Shown piece by piece: positions 48,167 to 60,913 of a DNA stretch of 64,000 nucleotides. The position numbers and the translations under genes are program-made. The stretch's first letter is position 1; the number at the start of each line of letters is the position of its first letter. The notes beneath the pieces were generated by a model. It had not been told where the DNA came from and did not search any database. It was given only the letters and a program-made list of their open reading frames with translations. The DNA is from Corylus avellana (Eukaryota > Streptophyta > Magnoliopsida > Fagales > Betulaceae). The DNA lies in the NCBI RefSeq assembly GCF_901000735.1, contig NC_081545.1, positions 32,915,634 to 32,979,633 on the forward strand, in the 5' to 3' direction.

Positions 48167-49575
48167 TATTTTCTCATGACATGGCCTTCCCACCATCTCA
48201 TACTTACATGTTCCAAACTCATGATCTCCAAGATCAGGACCACCTCCCTGCCTCCAACACCCTTAATCCCTCCTGTCCTCCTCAGCTCTATCATGGGCAT
48301 GTCCCTTTCATGATGAAGAGATCCATGTCATTTTCTGGCATTGAAAATAGGTGTGAAGATCAGCATGGAGATGATGAGTTGTCTGATGATGGAACACATA
48401 TTGGGGAGAAGAAGAAGAGGCTGAATTTAGAGCAGGTGAAGGCACTTGAGAAGAGCTTTGAGCTGGGAAACAAGCTTGAGCCAGAGAGGAAAGTACAGCT
48501 GGCCAAGGCTTTGGGCCTGCAGCCAAGACAAATAGCCATATGGTTCCAGAATAGAAGGGCTAGGTGGAAGACCAAGCAACTGGAGAAAGACTATGAGGTC
48601 TTGAAGAAACAGTTTGAAGCAATCAAGGCTGACAATGATGCTCTCCACGCCCAGAACAAGAAACTTAATGCAGAGGTAATTGTCTTCTTCTTGTCTTCTC
48701 ATTCATGATCTGGGCATGTTTAATTCTTGCTTTTAGTTTGTTGGTTTTGTTTCTCTTGATCTTTACTTGCTAATCATTTTACAGTTTGAGATCAGTATAG
48801 CACATAAAAATGAAAACATCATCACTATAAATTTTTATGTCCAAAATTAAGCTGGAAATTTTCAAGCTTGAAATTTGGGTAGAGAGCTTCCCGTTTCATT
48901 TTGCTTGCTAAATTTTGGTGCATACACCTTAAATTTTATATGGGTTTCTAATTCAAAGTCATGATCGATTCCCTCATTAACTTTTTGGCTTGATTGGTTT
49001 TATCACTCTTTCTGAAGTGTCAGTAGTATCAGAAGTGCATCTCTGAAACAAAAATTATATTAAATCACAGTACCTCTCAACTAGACCTAGTTGCAATTAA
49101 GTATATAATAAATTTGATTCCGATTTATCGTCTACATTGGAAGAACAAGAAGGTTGGTATATATTGATCTCATTCTGAATTTTCTCCATTGAATATTCAT
49201 CTTGATTGCTTGTTGTATATTGAAATGATGCAGTTAATGGCTCTAAAAAGTATAGATACAAGTGAAGCCGGGCTTAAATGCATGAAGAAGGAAACCGAGC
49301 TTTCATGGAGCAATAATGGAAGTGAGAATAGTTGTGACATCAACTTGGATATTTCAAGAGCACCTGCAATGAACATCGCAGTATCTTCACAACTAAGCAG
49401 TAAGCAGCTCTTCCCCTCATCCCTTAGGGCTACAAGCATGTCCCAACTCCTCCAAGGCTCATCAAGATCGGACCTCCAATGCCTGAAAATTGACCAAGTG
49501 CCTCAAGATGAAGGCTTCTGCAACATGTTCAATGGCAATATTGAAGACCAACATAATTTTTGGCCGTGGCCCTAG
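48163..49575 (+). CDS. Class I HD-Zip transcription factor of the ATHB3/ATHB20 type, 2 exons
   Basis: The protein is a nuclear homeodomain-leucine zipper factor that binds CAAT(A/T)ATTG-type pseudopalindromes as a dimer. Exons are 48163-48675 and 49234-49575, one GT-AG intron in phase 0 inside the zipper, giving 284 aa. The homeodomain spans about 83-138 ([20 protein letters not shown], helix 3 [10 protein letters not shown] at 127-136), followed directly by the zipper ([20 protein letters not shown]). The C-terminus [17 protein letters not shown] is the Trp-containing tail of the ATHB13/23/3/20 clade. N-terminal [12 protein letters not shown] and MKRSMSFSG match the ATHB20/ATHB3 branch. The start is ambiguous: ATGs at 48115, 48163 and 48181 are all in frame; 48163 is chosen on clade similarity. 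In Arabidopsis this clade acts in cotyledon, leaf and root development and seed germination. Confidence 0.92.
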
Positions 49576-52500
49576 TTGTATAGATTTAAACATATCTAGC
49601 TGCTCCAATTTCACTTGGGGTTGGAAATCAGTATGGGAAATTGAATAAACACTGGAAAACACACTATCTTTTCCTTTCATTTTGTGGATTGTGATGAATA
49701 TGCTAGGTTGAATCATACCCTCTTTTTTTTCTTTTCCTTTTTTTTTTCTTTTTAATTATAAATTAGTAGTTTATAAGATACATGTGCTACCGAGTGGGTA
49801 TCCAGCTCTGGCATGTAGCAGGCCATGAAATAAAAAGGGATTCTCTCCTTACAATTGTCAGTTTTTTAATGGGGTTTGGTGCTTTGGAATCATAAGTTTG
49901 CAGATTGTATAAAGAAAGAATAAATTGTATACAAGCGCTTTAGAGAGAAAGCTCCAAAGACGAGGAAGCGAGCTGACTTCATGCATGCATCACTGATTAG
50001 GATGAGTGAAAGGATGAGAGCAAAATCTAGGCGGGAGTTAATGAAAGAACCTAAAAAGAAGGAAGTTAGGATTCTGAGCACGCATTCCAAGAGGAAAGAA
50101 GCCAATTAGAAGGAGGAGAAACAACCAAAATGGATGGCTAGGAAATGGTCTTCGTTTGGTTTGATTAGTTTTGAAGGGGACGTTTGTAATTTTCATCTGA
50201 CAAAAGAAAGTATCTATCTGTGCACTCCTTCTGTAGAGGATACATGTGACCTACTGCCACCATTTCCTATCATCCAAAAAAGCGACAGATCATTCTCTCT
50301 CTCCCTCTCTCTCTCTCTCTCACTCACTCTCACACACACAAACTGTTCCTTGCTATCCAGTTCTACAAGAAAAAAAAAATGGTTTGTTAACCTCAAAAGT
50401 AAAAGATAGAATATTTACTAGGGTTTGGAGTTTGTAAGTCAATAACCTCATTATATACAATTTACCGGTCAAATACTAAATTGATTGTCGAGTATATATG
50501 TTTGAGTGACGTTAAAAATGTCACAAATGTAAGTGGGTAATAGAATATAGTTTAGTATAAATCCATAAATATAAATTTTTGGATTGAATGGTGTTCCAAC
50601 AAGTATATAATGGTTTGACTGAAAAGCTTTTATAAGTGTCAATCTCTTTAACAAGTGGTATTAAGGCCGATATTAGTGTGCGGTATAGTAAAGCGGCATA
50701 AGTACAAAACAAGATTGAATCTCACACTAGAAAGATGTTACAAAATTCAAACCCATAAGATTAAGTTTTTGAGTTGAGCGATGTCTCAGATTTCATTAAA
50801 AGCCTTTTAAAAATGTCAATCCCTTAACACAAATTAATAAGTCAAGCATGTGAGTATGTTTAGATATGAACAGTACTTGGTAAGTGTGTAGACATTCCCA
50901 ATTTGGATGTGTGGGCTTTGCCTCACCACTTTCAGATAGAAGAGTCTGATCCCAATGCATAGGAATATGCGAAATTAATTAAAGCCTCCATGAAATTCAA
51001 GAAAAAAGTATAAAATATTTGAATAGGACATTAACGGTTATATTACATGAGAAACTCCGTTGGCAGCATGTTTATGCTATGCACATGTTCTACATAAATT
51101 ACTGCATAGATATGCAGGAAATTAAAGTATGCTCTGGCAGCATTAGAAGCTTAGTTGTGTCAGAGCAGGGAAAAAAAACCAAAGAAGCTTTAGTTGCTTC
51201 ACAAGGCATTCACTTTGTGCTTGAAAGCATAAATTCCCCATGAGAAAGCATGATAAACGATTCCTCATATATATTTCATATCAGAAGAGAAGCATTCTAC
51301 AAGTAATTACAGAAGGAAAGGCAGATGATGATGATATGCTTTCTCCACCAAGTAAAACCTCCATGAATACTACATCAACTCTGTGAAGTTGCCAAACAAA
51401 AATATTTAAGGAGTTTCAAAGAAAATCTTAATTGCAGAGATCTGAAGTAACAGAAATTCCTGCCATGATGCCATCTTTGTGGTTGTAGTATGAAAATATC
51501 GGAGGCAGATATACATGCAGGGGTATCATAAATACAGTGTCTGAGATTTTTTTATTTTTTATTTTTTAATGCAATGCACATGCTTATGAGATTGGTCAAC
51601 TGTTAAAATAATAAAAAAATTACTTTGATTAATAAATTGGCATTGTGATGGGGGGAGTTCCTTGTTCTATACATTCAGAACCAAGAATATACACATTTCC
51701 CTAAGGTATGTTTGGATTAACACCAATATATAAAGAACATTTAAGTGAGCATGCAGAAGAAAGAAAATTGCTTTTATTTTTAGTGAATGTTATTTGCTCA
51801 GGAAAAAAAGAAAGTGGCAGATCAAAGAACAACATAAAATTTCTATAACATAATTAGAATAGTCACAGCAATTTTCCATATGTGCCCTAAGGCGCACACT
51901 TACTAAAGTCGTAATATAGTATATTAATAAGAAATATGTGAATGCAATCCTCCCTTATAAAGAGCCTAAACATATCGGTAGGCTTAATTCCTGGGAAAAG
52001 GAGAAAAACAAATAGTGGGCGAAAAGTTCAGTAATTAATTAACATTCCCAAACTTAAAATAAATCATGATTTTTGGAAGAGTAAAAGCTTCTCAGTTCAT
52101 TTCTTAATTATGAATTCACATATTATTACTATCTCATATGCATGGAGTTGTGCGATCCAACTTTAAAAGATTTAGCAACACCCATAACTGTGGATGCGAC
52201 CTAACCAGCTAATGTTACTTAATGTACACTAAATATGGTAAACTTAGTGATGGCCACATCTTCACATAACCGTATTTTTAGTGTGGTGTGCTCCATCCTA
52301 ACTTGGTATTGTGTTTCTTTAATTCTTAGGCCAAACATCTTAAAATTTTGGGATAAATGCAAAATTATTCTATGTAGTTTGAGGTTTTAACAAATAACTC
52401 TCTAAGTATTAAAAAGTGATTAAACACTCTATGAGATTTAAAAAAAAAAAAAAAAAAAAGTCTTTACAGTTAGAAAAGTTGATAAAATTTGTTAATGTGT

Positions 52501-53100
52501 CATATCAATATCAATCAGAACATGACAAGTGGTCACTTACGTATATATATTAAAAACCAAATGACAGTCAGGTGGCTCCAAAAATCTTCTCAAAACAGAC
52601 ATGAGGAAGATGATTTTGTGGGGCCTTCATTTGCATTTTCTACTTTCAAATCGTGGTAAACAACCACTGAAAAATTGAATACAGTTTGCAAAATGAAACC
52701 CAAAACAAAAGCAAGTGAAGCGGGTCAAATAAAAGTGCATGGGTGTTTTAAATTTTGGGTTTGAATTCAAGTTGAGCAGGCTTTTAAAAAAAAGGCAAGC
52801 CTTTCTGAGCATCTTTGTTGGAAGAAAGCCTTTCTCTTTAGCTCTTTTTGGGCCACAAACCCTAACGACCATGTATACTAGTTGACTCAAGGCCAAATTC
52901 GTATCTTCCTCTTTTTTTTTTCTTTTTTTCTTTTTTTTTTAATAATTTTTATTTTATAATTTTATATTATTATTTTTTTGGGGTGTAAAGTTAGTGCGAT
53001 TTGGGATAGAAGGAAAAGAGAGATTTACAAATTAGGATAATTTTTTTTTTTTTTTGGTAAATGTTATTTTGATGTGGGGCCGACATGAATTTTTTTAAAA
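49576..53100. other. Intergenic DNA downstream of the HD-Zip gene
   Basis: The 3' untranslated region probably ends near 49750. A (CT)n(CA)n microsatellite lies at about 50293-50341. Around 50590-50830 two diverged copies of a word (AAAAGCTTTTATAAGTGTCAA and AAAAGCCTTTTAAAAATGTC) mark an old repeat. Poly-A and poly-T tracts lie at 52440-52459 and 52911-52940. No coding exon is supported. Confidence 0.4.
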
Positions 53101-53110
53101 AACCGTGTTA

Positions 53111-53410
53111 ATGGAAGGGAAAATGACCATCTCCATTTTAAAATCCATCTATTTATTTTATTTAGTATATTTTAAAGGGTATTGCATTATCTCAAAAGGG
53201 TAGCTTAATTGGCTGTAAACTACGCTTCATGAAGTAGATGTTACTAGTTCAAATCCATCTCTCCCTCTCTTGTGTGGACATGTCAAAAAAAAAAAGAAAA
53301 AAGTATTGCATTTAATGCATTACTATCATTAAAACTTTTGGATAATATTACCATTCAAAATGGAGGAAATTGATGGATTTTGAAATGGAGAGGATCCATT
53401 TCCCAATGGA
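53111..53410. mobile_element. Fold-back element (GGAGAGGATCC family) interrupted by a SINE
   Basis: The left arm CATCTCCATTTTAAAATCCATC (about 53128) is mirrored by GATGGATTTTGAAATGGAGAGG (about 53373). Outer parts (AATGGAAGGGAAAATG against ATTTCCCAATGGA) extend the fold. Without the inserted SINE and its duplicated target the element would be about 175 bases. It belongs to the same family as 14032-14138 and 23699-23845. Confidence 0.6.
53189..53302 (+). mobile_element. tRNA-derived SINE with A-rich tail and 10-base target duplication
   Basis: The head contains TAGCTTAATTGG, which fits RNA polymerase III box A, and AGTTCAAATCC, which fits box B, spaced as in a tRNA (GGGTAGC at 53208 to box B near 53251). 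After a short body it ends in an A-rich tail. GTATTGCATT stands directly before (53179-53188) and directly after (53303-53312), a clean target-site duplication. All marks of a plant SINE are present, and the intact duplication suggests a fairly young insertion. Confidence 0.75.
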
Positions 53411-53419
53411 CGTGGATCA

Positions 53420-54870
53420 AGTCTATGTGAATATGATAAATAATAGAGATGCTAGCTAGGAGTGAATATTTTTCTTATATTTGTCTAATTTTATCTTACA
53501 AATCAATCATTAAATTTGTATATTTTATATAAGTAAGTGGTGAACCACAGAAATTTAATCTATTAAATTTGTAGGATAATATGAGCCAAATATAAAAAAC
53601 TTATTGATCCATAACATTTTCTAAATAATATAGCGTATGGGACATTGGCTGGCTTCTGAAAGGCCTTGACAAGACTCGTTAATAAATTATCGGACAAAAT
53701 ATAAACAGAGGGACAAAATCTAATAATGAAATGTTCATAAGTACCATTTGCAGTACTTTTTTGAGAAAGCTTCACTTATTCATGAACTTTAATAGTTTTT
53801 ACAATAACTTTTCAAAACTTTAAAAACTTTTAATATCGGGTATTCAAGTGTAAAAAGTTTGCAATGACATTCATACCATTAAGTTTTGATTTAAATTAGA
53901 TAGTAAAAGTAAAATGTTTCTTATACTCTTGTAAAATCTAATAAACATATAAAATTACCCTTAAATTAAAAATTACAAAAAAAAAAAAAAAGGTTCGTGT
54001 GAGTGGGGGGGTTTTGGGCCTTGGATTTCTTCTCATAGTGGTTGCTCGGTCCCTTGGGACTTGGGCCTGTCTTTAGCTGCCGACCAGACATCAAAATTCC
54101 AACTGCATCTCTCTCACAGTCCCCAGGCTCACTTCCTGTTGTTTTACACTTTCCCTTTCTGTCTCACTCTCCCCTCGAACAAACATACCACACTCTCTTC
54201 CCTCACTCCTTTTCACGCAAAGTGCACGTTTCTCTTTCTCTGTTCTTCAATTACTTTAAAGCCTCTCTCTGTGTATGTGTTGTGTTGTGTGTGTGTGTGT
54301 AGAAACAAGCACAATCACAATGCCTGTTTTGGTTTCTCGTAGCTTAGCCTTGACGCTATCGTAGAATGTCTGTATGGGATTTAATGAATGTGTGTGTGTT
54401 GGGTGAGCTAAAACAGAATCTGAAATGTCGGAGTGCATAGTACATTTTTTTAGTCTAAGCTGTTCAGCTCCTAATATCTGATTTCTAGGTCTTCATAGCT
54501 CTCAATTGAGGTATTCCTGTCTGTTACAGCTACTGATTACTCCAGGTGGTGTTTTTATTTGGTCTTGCATGTACATTTTGTGATCTGGGTCTCGCCCATT
54601 TGAGGCATTCTAGCATTCCAAACCTGTTTTCTTGTCATTTGTGTTTGAGTCATTTTGGGTTCTCCTAATTAAGAGTTGGGTCTGCTCTAACGGATGTTGT
54701 TGAATTTTGATTGTTCGATTGGTTTTTCTTTCTGTGTGGGTTTTGATTGTGAGTGTTATTTGGGGCATTTTGATGTTCTTGGGTATGGAGGAATATGCTA
54801 AACCAGCTTTGAGTGGTGGTGATTGGTGGAATGTGATGCTTCTGAGATATGGGAGTTAGCTTAGGGATTT
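53420..54870 (+). other. Promoter and leader region of the PBL34-type kinase gene
   Basis: Up to about 54000 the DNA is AT-rich with a poly-A tract at 53976-53990. From 54090 it becomes CT-rich (TCTGTCTCACTCTCC, TTTCTCTTTCTCTGTTC) with a (GT)n run near 54270-54300, as expected for a transcribed leader of 600-800 bases. Several short upstream ATGs occur. No coding exon is supported before 54876; a leader intron is possible. Confidence 0.4.
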
Positions 54871-54875
54871 GAGAG

Positions 54876-57800
54876 ATGGGATTAGGTCCTGATGCTATTG
54901 AGGTTGGGGCTTGGGACGTGGAAAAATCGAAGGGAAGGAAGAAGAAAGATGGAGAAGCTGAGGGGACAGGATGTTGGATTAAGTTTAGGTTCATTGGGAG
55001 CTGCATGTCTTCAAGGTCCAGCGTGGATAGCTCTATAAGTGGTACTAGCACGCAATACGGTATAATTTTATTTGTTTCTAAACCATTATTTTATGTCTAC
55101 TTTGTTTCCTTACAATGTCAGTCTTGTTATCTGGTTTACGTAGTTAGAGAATTGGTTGATCTTTCACTATAGTTTGTTATGATCATATCAAAGGCCTTTT
55201 TTGGTGCCTGTAGATATTGAAGTGTATATTATGTTTGATTCTGTTATTTTCTTTGACGTGCATATTATGTTATGCACATTTAGGATATTGATACCCATTT
55301 GTAATGTACTAAATTTTTTCCTATGAGAACCTATCATGTCATGATCATTTTCCATTTGCTGGCCGATGGATACTGACTTTATTAAGTGCACAATTACCTT
55401 TTTTCTGTTAATACTGTTGGTTGATGCCATTAATATAGCTAGTAGATACTTGCAAGTTTGGTGATATCTTACTAAATTAAGAAGGGCTAGGAACTTACAA
55501 AAATATGAACTCATTGTGTTTTTTTTTTTTTTCATCTCTGAGAAATGATTAGTTGATGGTTGTCGGTTTGTTGTTTCTTACTTAATCAAGAAACGCTAGG
55601 AACTTACAAAGAGTCAACCACATGGAGTTGTTCGTGTTTATGATTTTTTTCGCCATCTCTTTTTTAAAGAAAATATAATTGGTTAGAATGTAATGGCCCA
55701 TGTTTTCTAGCCCATTATCTTAACTATTGGTACGAGAAAATGTATCGATTTGGATCAATTAACGAAAGTATGGTTTCTATAGGTCATTGGCCAACACTGC
55801 CATTAAACATATTACAAGATGCTGAAACTGTCAAATGTATACTAGCATGTTTGGCCATAATCCCAAACTTTGATCTGTTTTAGCTTCAACTACCATGCTG
55901 GGTTGATGACTTCTCCCAAGAATCCTAGATATAGAGCTGTAACATGCTTGTTTTTTAGTGTACTTCATATATAATATATCTCTATCAGTTTTTGTGGAAA
56001 GAATTATCAGGAGTTGTTGTCAGTAGTCAAGCAAAAGAGTGGTGCCTGTAATCAATTGTAAATTATATTGCTTGAGCCTTAATCCATCTCACATATTTAG
56101 ATATTTAAGAAAGTGATAACTTTTTATCTGATTGTGTCGAACATTCTTACATATTGCTGACCCATGTGAACAGTTCTGAAGTGTTGGCAAGTGTTTAACA
56201 TGCTTGTGTTGGGTGGCAAGTGTTCTATCATTGGGCTCTAATTATGTGTTACTGATCAGAAAAAGAAAGAAACTAGTTATAGATATGTAAACATCCCAAT
56301 GTATGATCATCTTTGGTGGTAATTGAATTTTAGAATGATATGATCATAAATTCAGATGCACATGGTGAAAACAACCAAACCGTGAGCAAAGTATGAGATT
56401 TAACAAAGCCTTGCCCTGCTTTATGGGATTTGATGGATTAAATAACTTCTTAATTATTGTGAAGTAAAATTTGGCTTCACTTTGATCCTTTGATATGTTT
56501 AATTAATCTGGTTTTTAATATAGTTGAACCTAAAACCTGTTATTTAGCTTTTGAAAGATTTAGTTGGACCTAATATCCGTGATCAGGCTGCTAGTCATGC
56601 TTTGTGTGTTGTTTATAACTGCACAATGTTGGTGGTTTACCTTAAAAATAGGTCAATATAGGTTCCATTTACAGTACATAACTACCTATACATATATATG
56701 TGTGCATATAGAGGCAGGTCTCCTTGTTTATTCTTCGAGCCTATATGAGGAACTGCAGATGCTTTTATATATGGCTTTGCTGGTTATAGTTGAATTTGGT
56801 TTGATGATTGTGTGATTTTTGTGTGAATCAGGTGAAAGTAAATCTACAAACGATTCAAGCCGAGACCAACCAGTTGCTCCAGTTGTGTCATCTTCAACAA
56901 CTAGCAATGCAGAAAGTATTCTGTCCACTCCCAACATAAGTGAGGAATTGAAAGTTGCTTCTCAACTTCGAAAATTCACTTTTAATGAGCTTAAGTCAGC
57001 AACGAGGAGTTTTAGACCTGAGAGTCTTCTTGGAGAGGGTGGGTTTGGTTGTGTATTCAAGGGTTGGATCAATGAAAATGGAACTGCCCCAGTGAAACCT
57101 GGAACAGGGCTTACAGTTGCAGTAAAGACCCTCAACCACGATGGACTTCAAGGTCATAAAGAATGGCTGGTAAGAGAATTAATTACCAATTTAATTTCTT
57201 TTGTTTGCTCTAATTATTAAGTTGAGATTGGAGCTGCTTTCACTTCTGTGACTCATAGGTACTTTTGTTTCCTTTCCACATGGCAGGCTGAAGTTAATTA
57301 TCTTGGTGACCTCCTCCACCCTAATTTGGTTAAATTAATTGGTTATTGCATTGAGGATGATCAGAGGTTACTTGTCTATGAGTTTATGCCTCGAGGAAGC
57401 TTGGAGAATCACCTTTTTAGAAGTATGAATTTTGGTTCACATTCTGGAATTTCCTATCCTTCTTGCATGTGTTTAACTTTATGGTCTTTCTATTGTTAAA
57501 GTATAAATTTTTTAAAGATAACTATCGGATGTCTGGATTTGCTGAATGGAATTTCAAAGGAGAATTTCATGGTTTTTATTCTATTTATTCTATTTTTTAA
57601 AAATTGGCTAATTATGTAATCCGGTGTTTTTCCCTTAAAAGATGACATTTACTTATTCTTGTTCTTTCTGATCCTGTTGATAACTTGATTTTATTTTTTT
57701 CCTTGCTACCTGGTAAGTGGTCCTGGAGAGTTAATGTTGTTTGAAGCTGTTCTTGACTTGAAGCTTCAAGTTTCAGTGCCTTCCTGTGGGAAAGAAAAAA

Positions 57801-59803
57801 AATTTAACATATAAAATGTGTATGGAAAAGCAATGAATTGATGTATACGATTTTTAAGGCATTAGTGTGTGTATGCTCGCGTGTAATGTAATTTAAAGTC
57901 ATATTTGGTCTGTATGTGTGTTCTTTCTCCAAGAGAGCCCGGGGATAGAATGTTATTCCCTATCATTTGTCTTCAACAGTTCAATGAATGAAGATTTAGG
58001 GAAATAATACTTCATATATTATCATATTCGTTATGATAATTTGTGTGGAAAATACTGTCCAAACACCACCTAATTATATCTATTGAGTGGATAGTGCAAT
58101 TTAGTAACCACATGAAAATGTTCCAGTAGGCAATTTCATTTCTTTTCTCTGGTAATAATTATGTTATACACTGCAGGGCCTCTGCCTCTTCCTTGGTCCA
58201 CCAGAATGAAAATTGCACTTGGTGCTGCAAAGGGTCTTGCCTTTCTTCATGAGGAAGCTGAAAAGCCAGTTATATATCGAGACTTTAAAACATCTAATAT
58301 CCTGTTAGATGCGGTGTGTAGCTATTTGTTTTCTTTTCTTATTTTAAATAGTTCCATTTGTGCTTCAAATTATGCGAAAAATATATATGTTTGTTCATAC
58401 ACATTACCTAGATCTTGCTATTCCAGGACTACAATGCAAAGCTTTCTGATTTTGGACTTGCCAAAGATGGTCCAGAGGGAGATAAAACTCATGTATCTAC
58501 CCGAGTGATGGGAACTTATGGTTATGCAGCCCCCGAGTACGTGATGACAGGTTAGTATGGTTAAATTGTGTTTATCATATTTTTCTGCATTATGTCATAT
58601 AATTTTATTTTTTTAATATGATTATGTGCTGCTACTAGATTAGCATTCATTGTCCTAGGTCAAATTCTTACAGGTGATCCAGGAATCCGCCTTTGATTTT
58701 TTCAACCGATGTTTCGATATAGAAAGATCTCCTTTTTTCCCTTTTAACATAATCTGGTACTTGATAACATCGTTACATTTTCCTTACACACTCAGTGGCG
58801 GAGTCAGACATTTTCCTTTTGAGTGGCCCATATAGTGTTTCCTTGTGGAATGATATTACCAAAAGTTGGTACAATTTATATGTTAATTCACTTAAAAAAA
58901 GTAAAACTCAATATTTTTTTTTTTCAATATATATATGCATATAAAAATCAATTTTCTTTCAATATATATATGTATATAGGCGCGCACACATTCTCAATGA
59001 TTAAAAAGAGTGTATTAAAGTTTTAATGCAATTTAGCTGCCTGCCACTTGTATAATTACTGTACCTTCAAAAGATTTTGGAAATTAATGTCCTTAATTTT
59101 GAAAGAGATCGAGAACAGAAGAATTTGATTTGAAGGGATGAATGATGACGTAGACTATACAAGTATGGATACATAAAAATGTTAGTAGCTAACACTAAAT
59201 CAAGTGCTAAAAGTCTTTAGTTGGACCTAATTAGTGGTTTTTAAGGAATCTATCTGAAGCACCAATGCCTAATACTATCTATCTTGTCTAGGACATCTTA
59301 CATCAAAAAGTGATGTCTACAGCTTTGGAGTGGTTTTGCTTGAAATGTTGACGGGCCGAAGATCCATGGACAAAAACCAACCGAATGGGGAGCATAACGT
59401 AGTTGAATGGGCACGGCCACATCTTGCAGAGAGGCGAAGGTTCTATCGACTTCTAGATCCTCGGCTTGAAGGTCGGTTCTCAATCAAAGGCGCTCAGAAA
59501 GCACTTCAGTTAGCTGCCCACTGCCTTAGCCGCGACCCTAAAGCCAGACCTCTGATGAGTGAAGTTGTTGAAGTACTAATACCTCTGCCCGACCTCAAGG
59601 ACATGGCTTCTTCTTCATCCTACTTTCAGGCTATGCAAGCAGAGCGTATGGGGTCATACCCAAATGCTAGAAATGGCATTAGAATTCAGACGGGGTTATC
59701 AAGGAATAGACAACCAACCAGGAGTCTCTCCATACCAAATGCTCTGCATGCTTCTCCATACCACCATAACCATCTTTACCGGTCACCCAAACCTAGTGTT
59801 TGA
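54876..59803 (+). CDS. Receptor-like cytoplasmic kinase VII of the PBL34/35/36 type, 6 exons
   Basis: This is a Ser/Thr kinase without receptor ectodomain. In Arabidopsis PBL34/35/36 act at the plasma membrane below the LORE receptor in the response to bacterial 3-hydroxy fatty acids. Exons are 54876-55059, 56832-57169, 57287-57422, 58177-58313, 58427-58550 and 59292-59803; introns are GT-AG and phases join, giving 476 aa. The N-terminus [20 protein letters not shown] and the Cys-containing [12 protein letters not shown] are typical, with possible lipid attachment. Kinase motifs: [11 protein letters not shown] (129-139), VAVK with Lys160, the VIYRDFK catalytic loop with Asp255, DFG at 273-275 and an activation segment [18 protein letters not shown]. 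It closely follows Arabidopsis PBL34 through the kinase domain; the C-terminal tail differs more. All catalytic residues are intact, so it should be active. Confidence 0.95.
55060..56831 (+). other. Intron 1 of the PBL34-type kinase gene
   Basis: This 1772-base intron separates the lipid-anchor N-terminus from the rest, the same position as in family members. Within it, 55467-55545 and 55576-55670 are diverged direct copies (TTAAGAAGGGCTAGGAACTT against TCAAGAAACGCTAGGAACTT). No coding sequence is supported. Confidence 0.8.
58794..58990. mobile_element. Possible transposon remnant in intron 5 of the kinase gene
   Basis: The word CAGTGGCGGAGTCAGACATTTT resembles the GTGGCGGAGCCAGGATTTT ends of a very common plant element. 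The following AT-rich text with two TCAATATATATATG words is consistent with a degraded copy. No right end was found. Confidence 0.3.
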
Positions 59804-60913
59804 AAACCGTAACATTGAGCACTGTATTATCTCTTTGATACCCATTTTGTATTCTTTTCTTAATATGCCATCTTTTAGAAGATGCAGTAATCTTGGCAAT
59901 CAAAGAAATTTGGGGGAGGGTTTGATAGGTGGCAGTTTGGCTTTGGCTTTGTCATCAGATTTGGATAATGGAGTATTTCTTTTTGATACATAATTGGTGG
60001 AGATTGGAGAAGCCCTGGAGAGAATCATGAATTATGCCTCACTTATGTGGTCTGTAATCTATTTTGAGCATTACAATTTAGTCAGGAGTATTTCCCAGAA
60101 ATTGATCTTAGCCAAAGGCAGAGAAAGGTACACACTCAGGCTACCACAATTCCTTTTCACTGCTTACGTTGAATGTGAATTTGGTGCACCTTCAATTAAT
60201 CTTCGGGACAGGTGGTGAATAATTCTCATCTTACTTTAAGCACCCTATTTAAGCCGTTGATTGATTACTTCAACAAGCATACATTCTAGTGCGGTCGGTT
60301 CTCCATGTGAAGCTATTATTGCAAAATGCATGCATGGTTCAGAAGAAATGAAGAGATGCAAATTGTCGTTTCGACATGATATATGGCCTCGATTGGCAAT
60401 GTTATTGCATTGACACTGGGCAATGCAATAACAGGGCGCTTTTTCTATCTTCTTTTTTTATTTTTTATTTCCTAGGAGATGTGGAATTTAGAATTCAGTT
60501 TTTGGTTGTATGCTTTTTTATTGATTCGATGTTGATAGCGAAATCTTCAACATTCGACTGCAATAGGTTATCATCACGTTGGATAAATGAATCGATAAGA
60601 ATTAAGATACTCTAAAGCCTATCCTCATATTCGGATGTAATTTTTTGGCATGCTTAGCCACTGCAAATCTTTGTTGAAGCACATTAATTCTTTGTATATA
60701 TTATATATATTGCTTTATTGCATTTATTATTTTATTTTTAATCAGGTACATGATATATATGTATCATATGTATGTAACATGATAAAAAAAAAGGGTAAAG
60801 CCAATAAAGTTATATAATTTTTATAGCATTATAATTGTCATACATAACATTTTTTATTCATACAAGCTCATCAAACAATATATTATATGATACTCAACCT
60901 AACAACAAGCACT
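59804..60913. other. Intergenic DNA between the kinase gene and the LRR kinase pseudogene
   Basis: The kinase gene 3' untranslated region probably covers the first 300-500 bases. The two flanking genes are convergent. No further exon is supported. Confidence 0.45.

Noticed and set aside
53206..53262. Functional tRNA gene
   Set aside because: Box A and B words fit, but arms do not pair well and the A-tail plus target duplication identify a SINE.
54665..55051. Reverse-strand frame of 128 codons at the kinase start
   Set aside because: It overlaps exon 1 of the PBL34-type kinase and its leader; composition is Pro/Ser/Asn-rich shadow.
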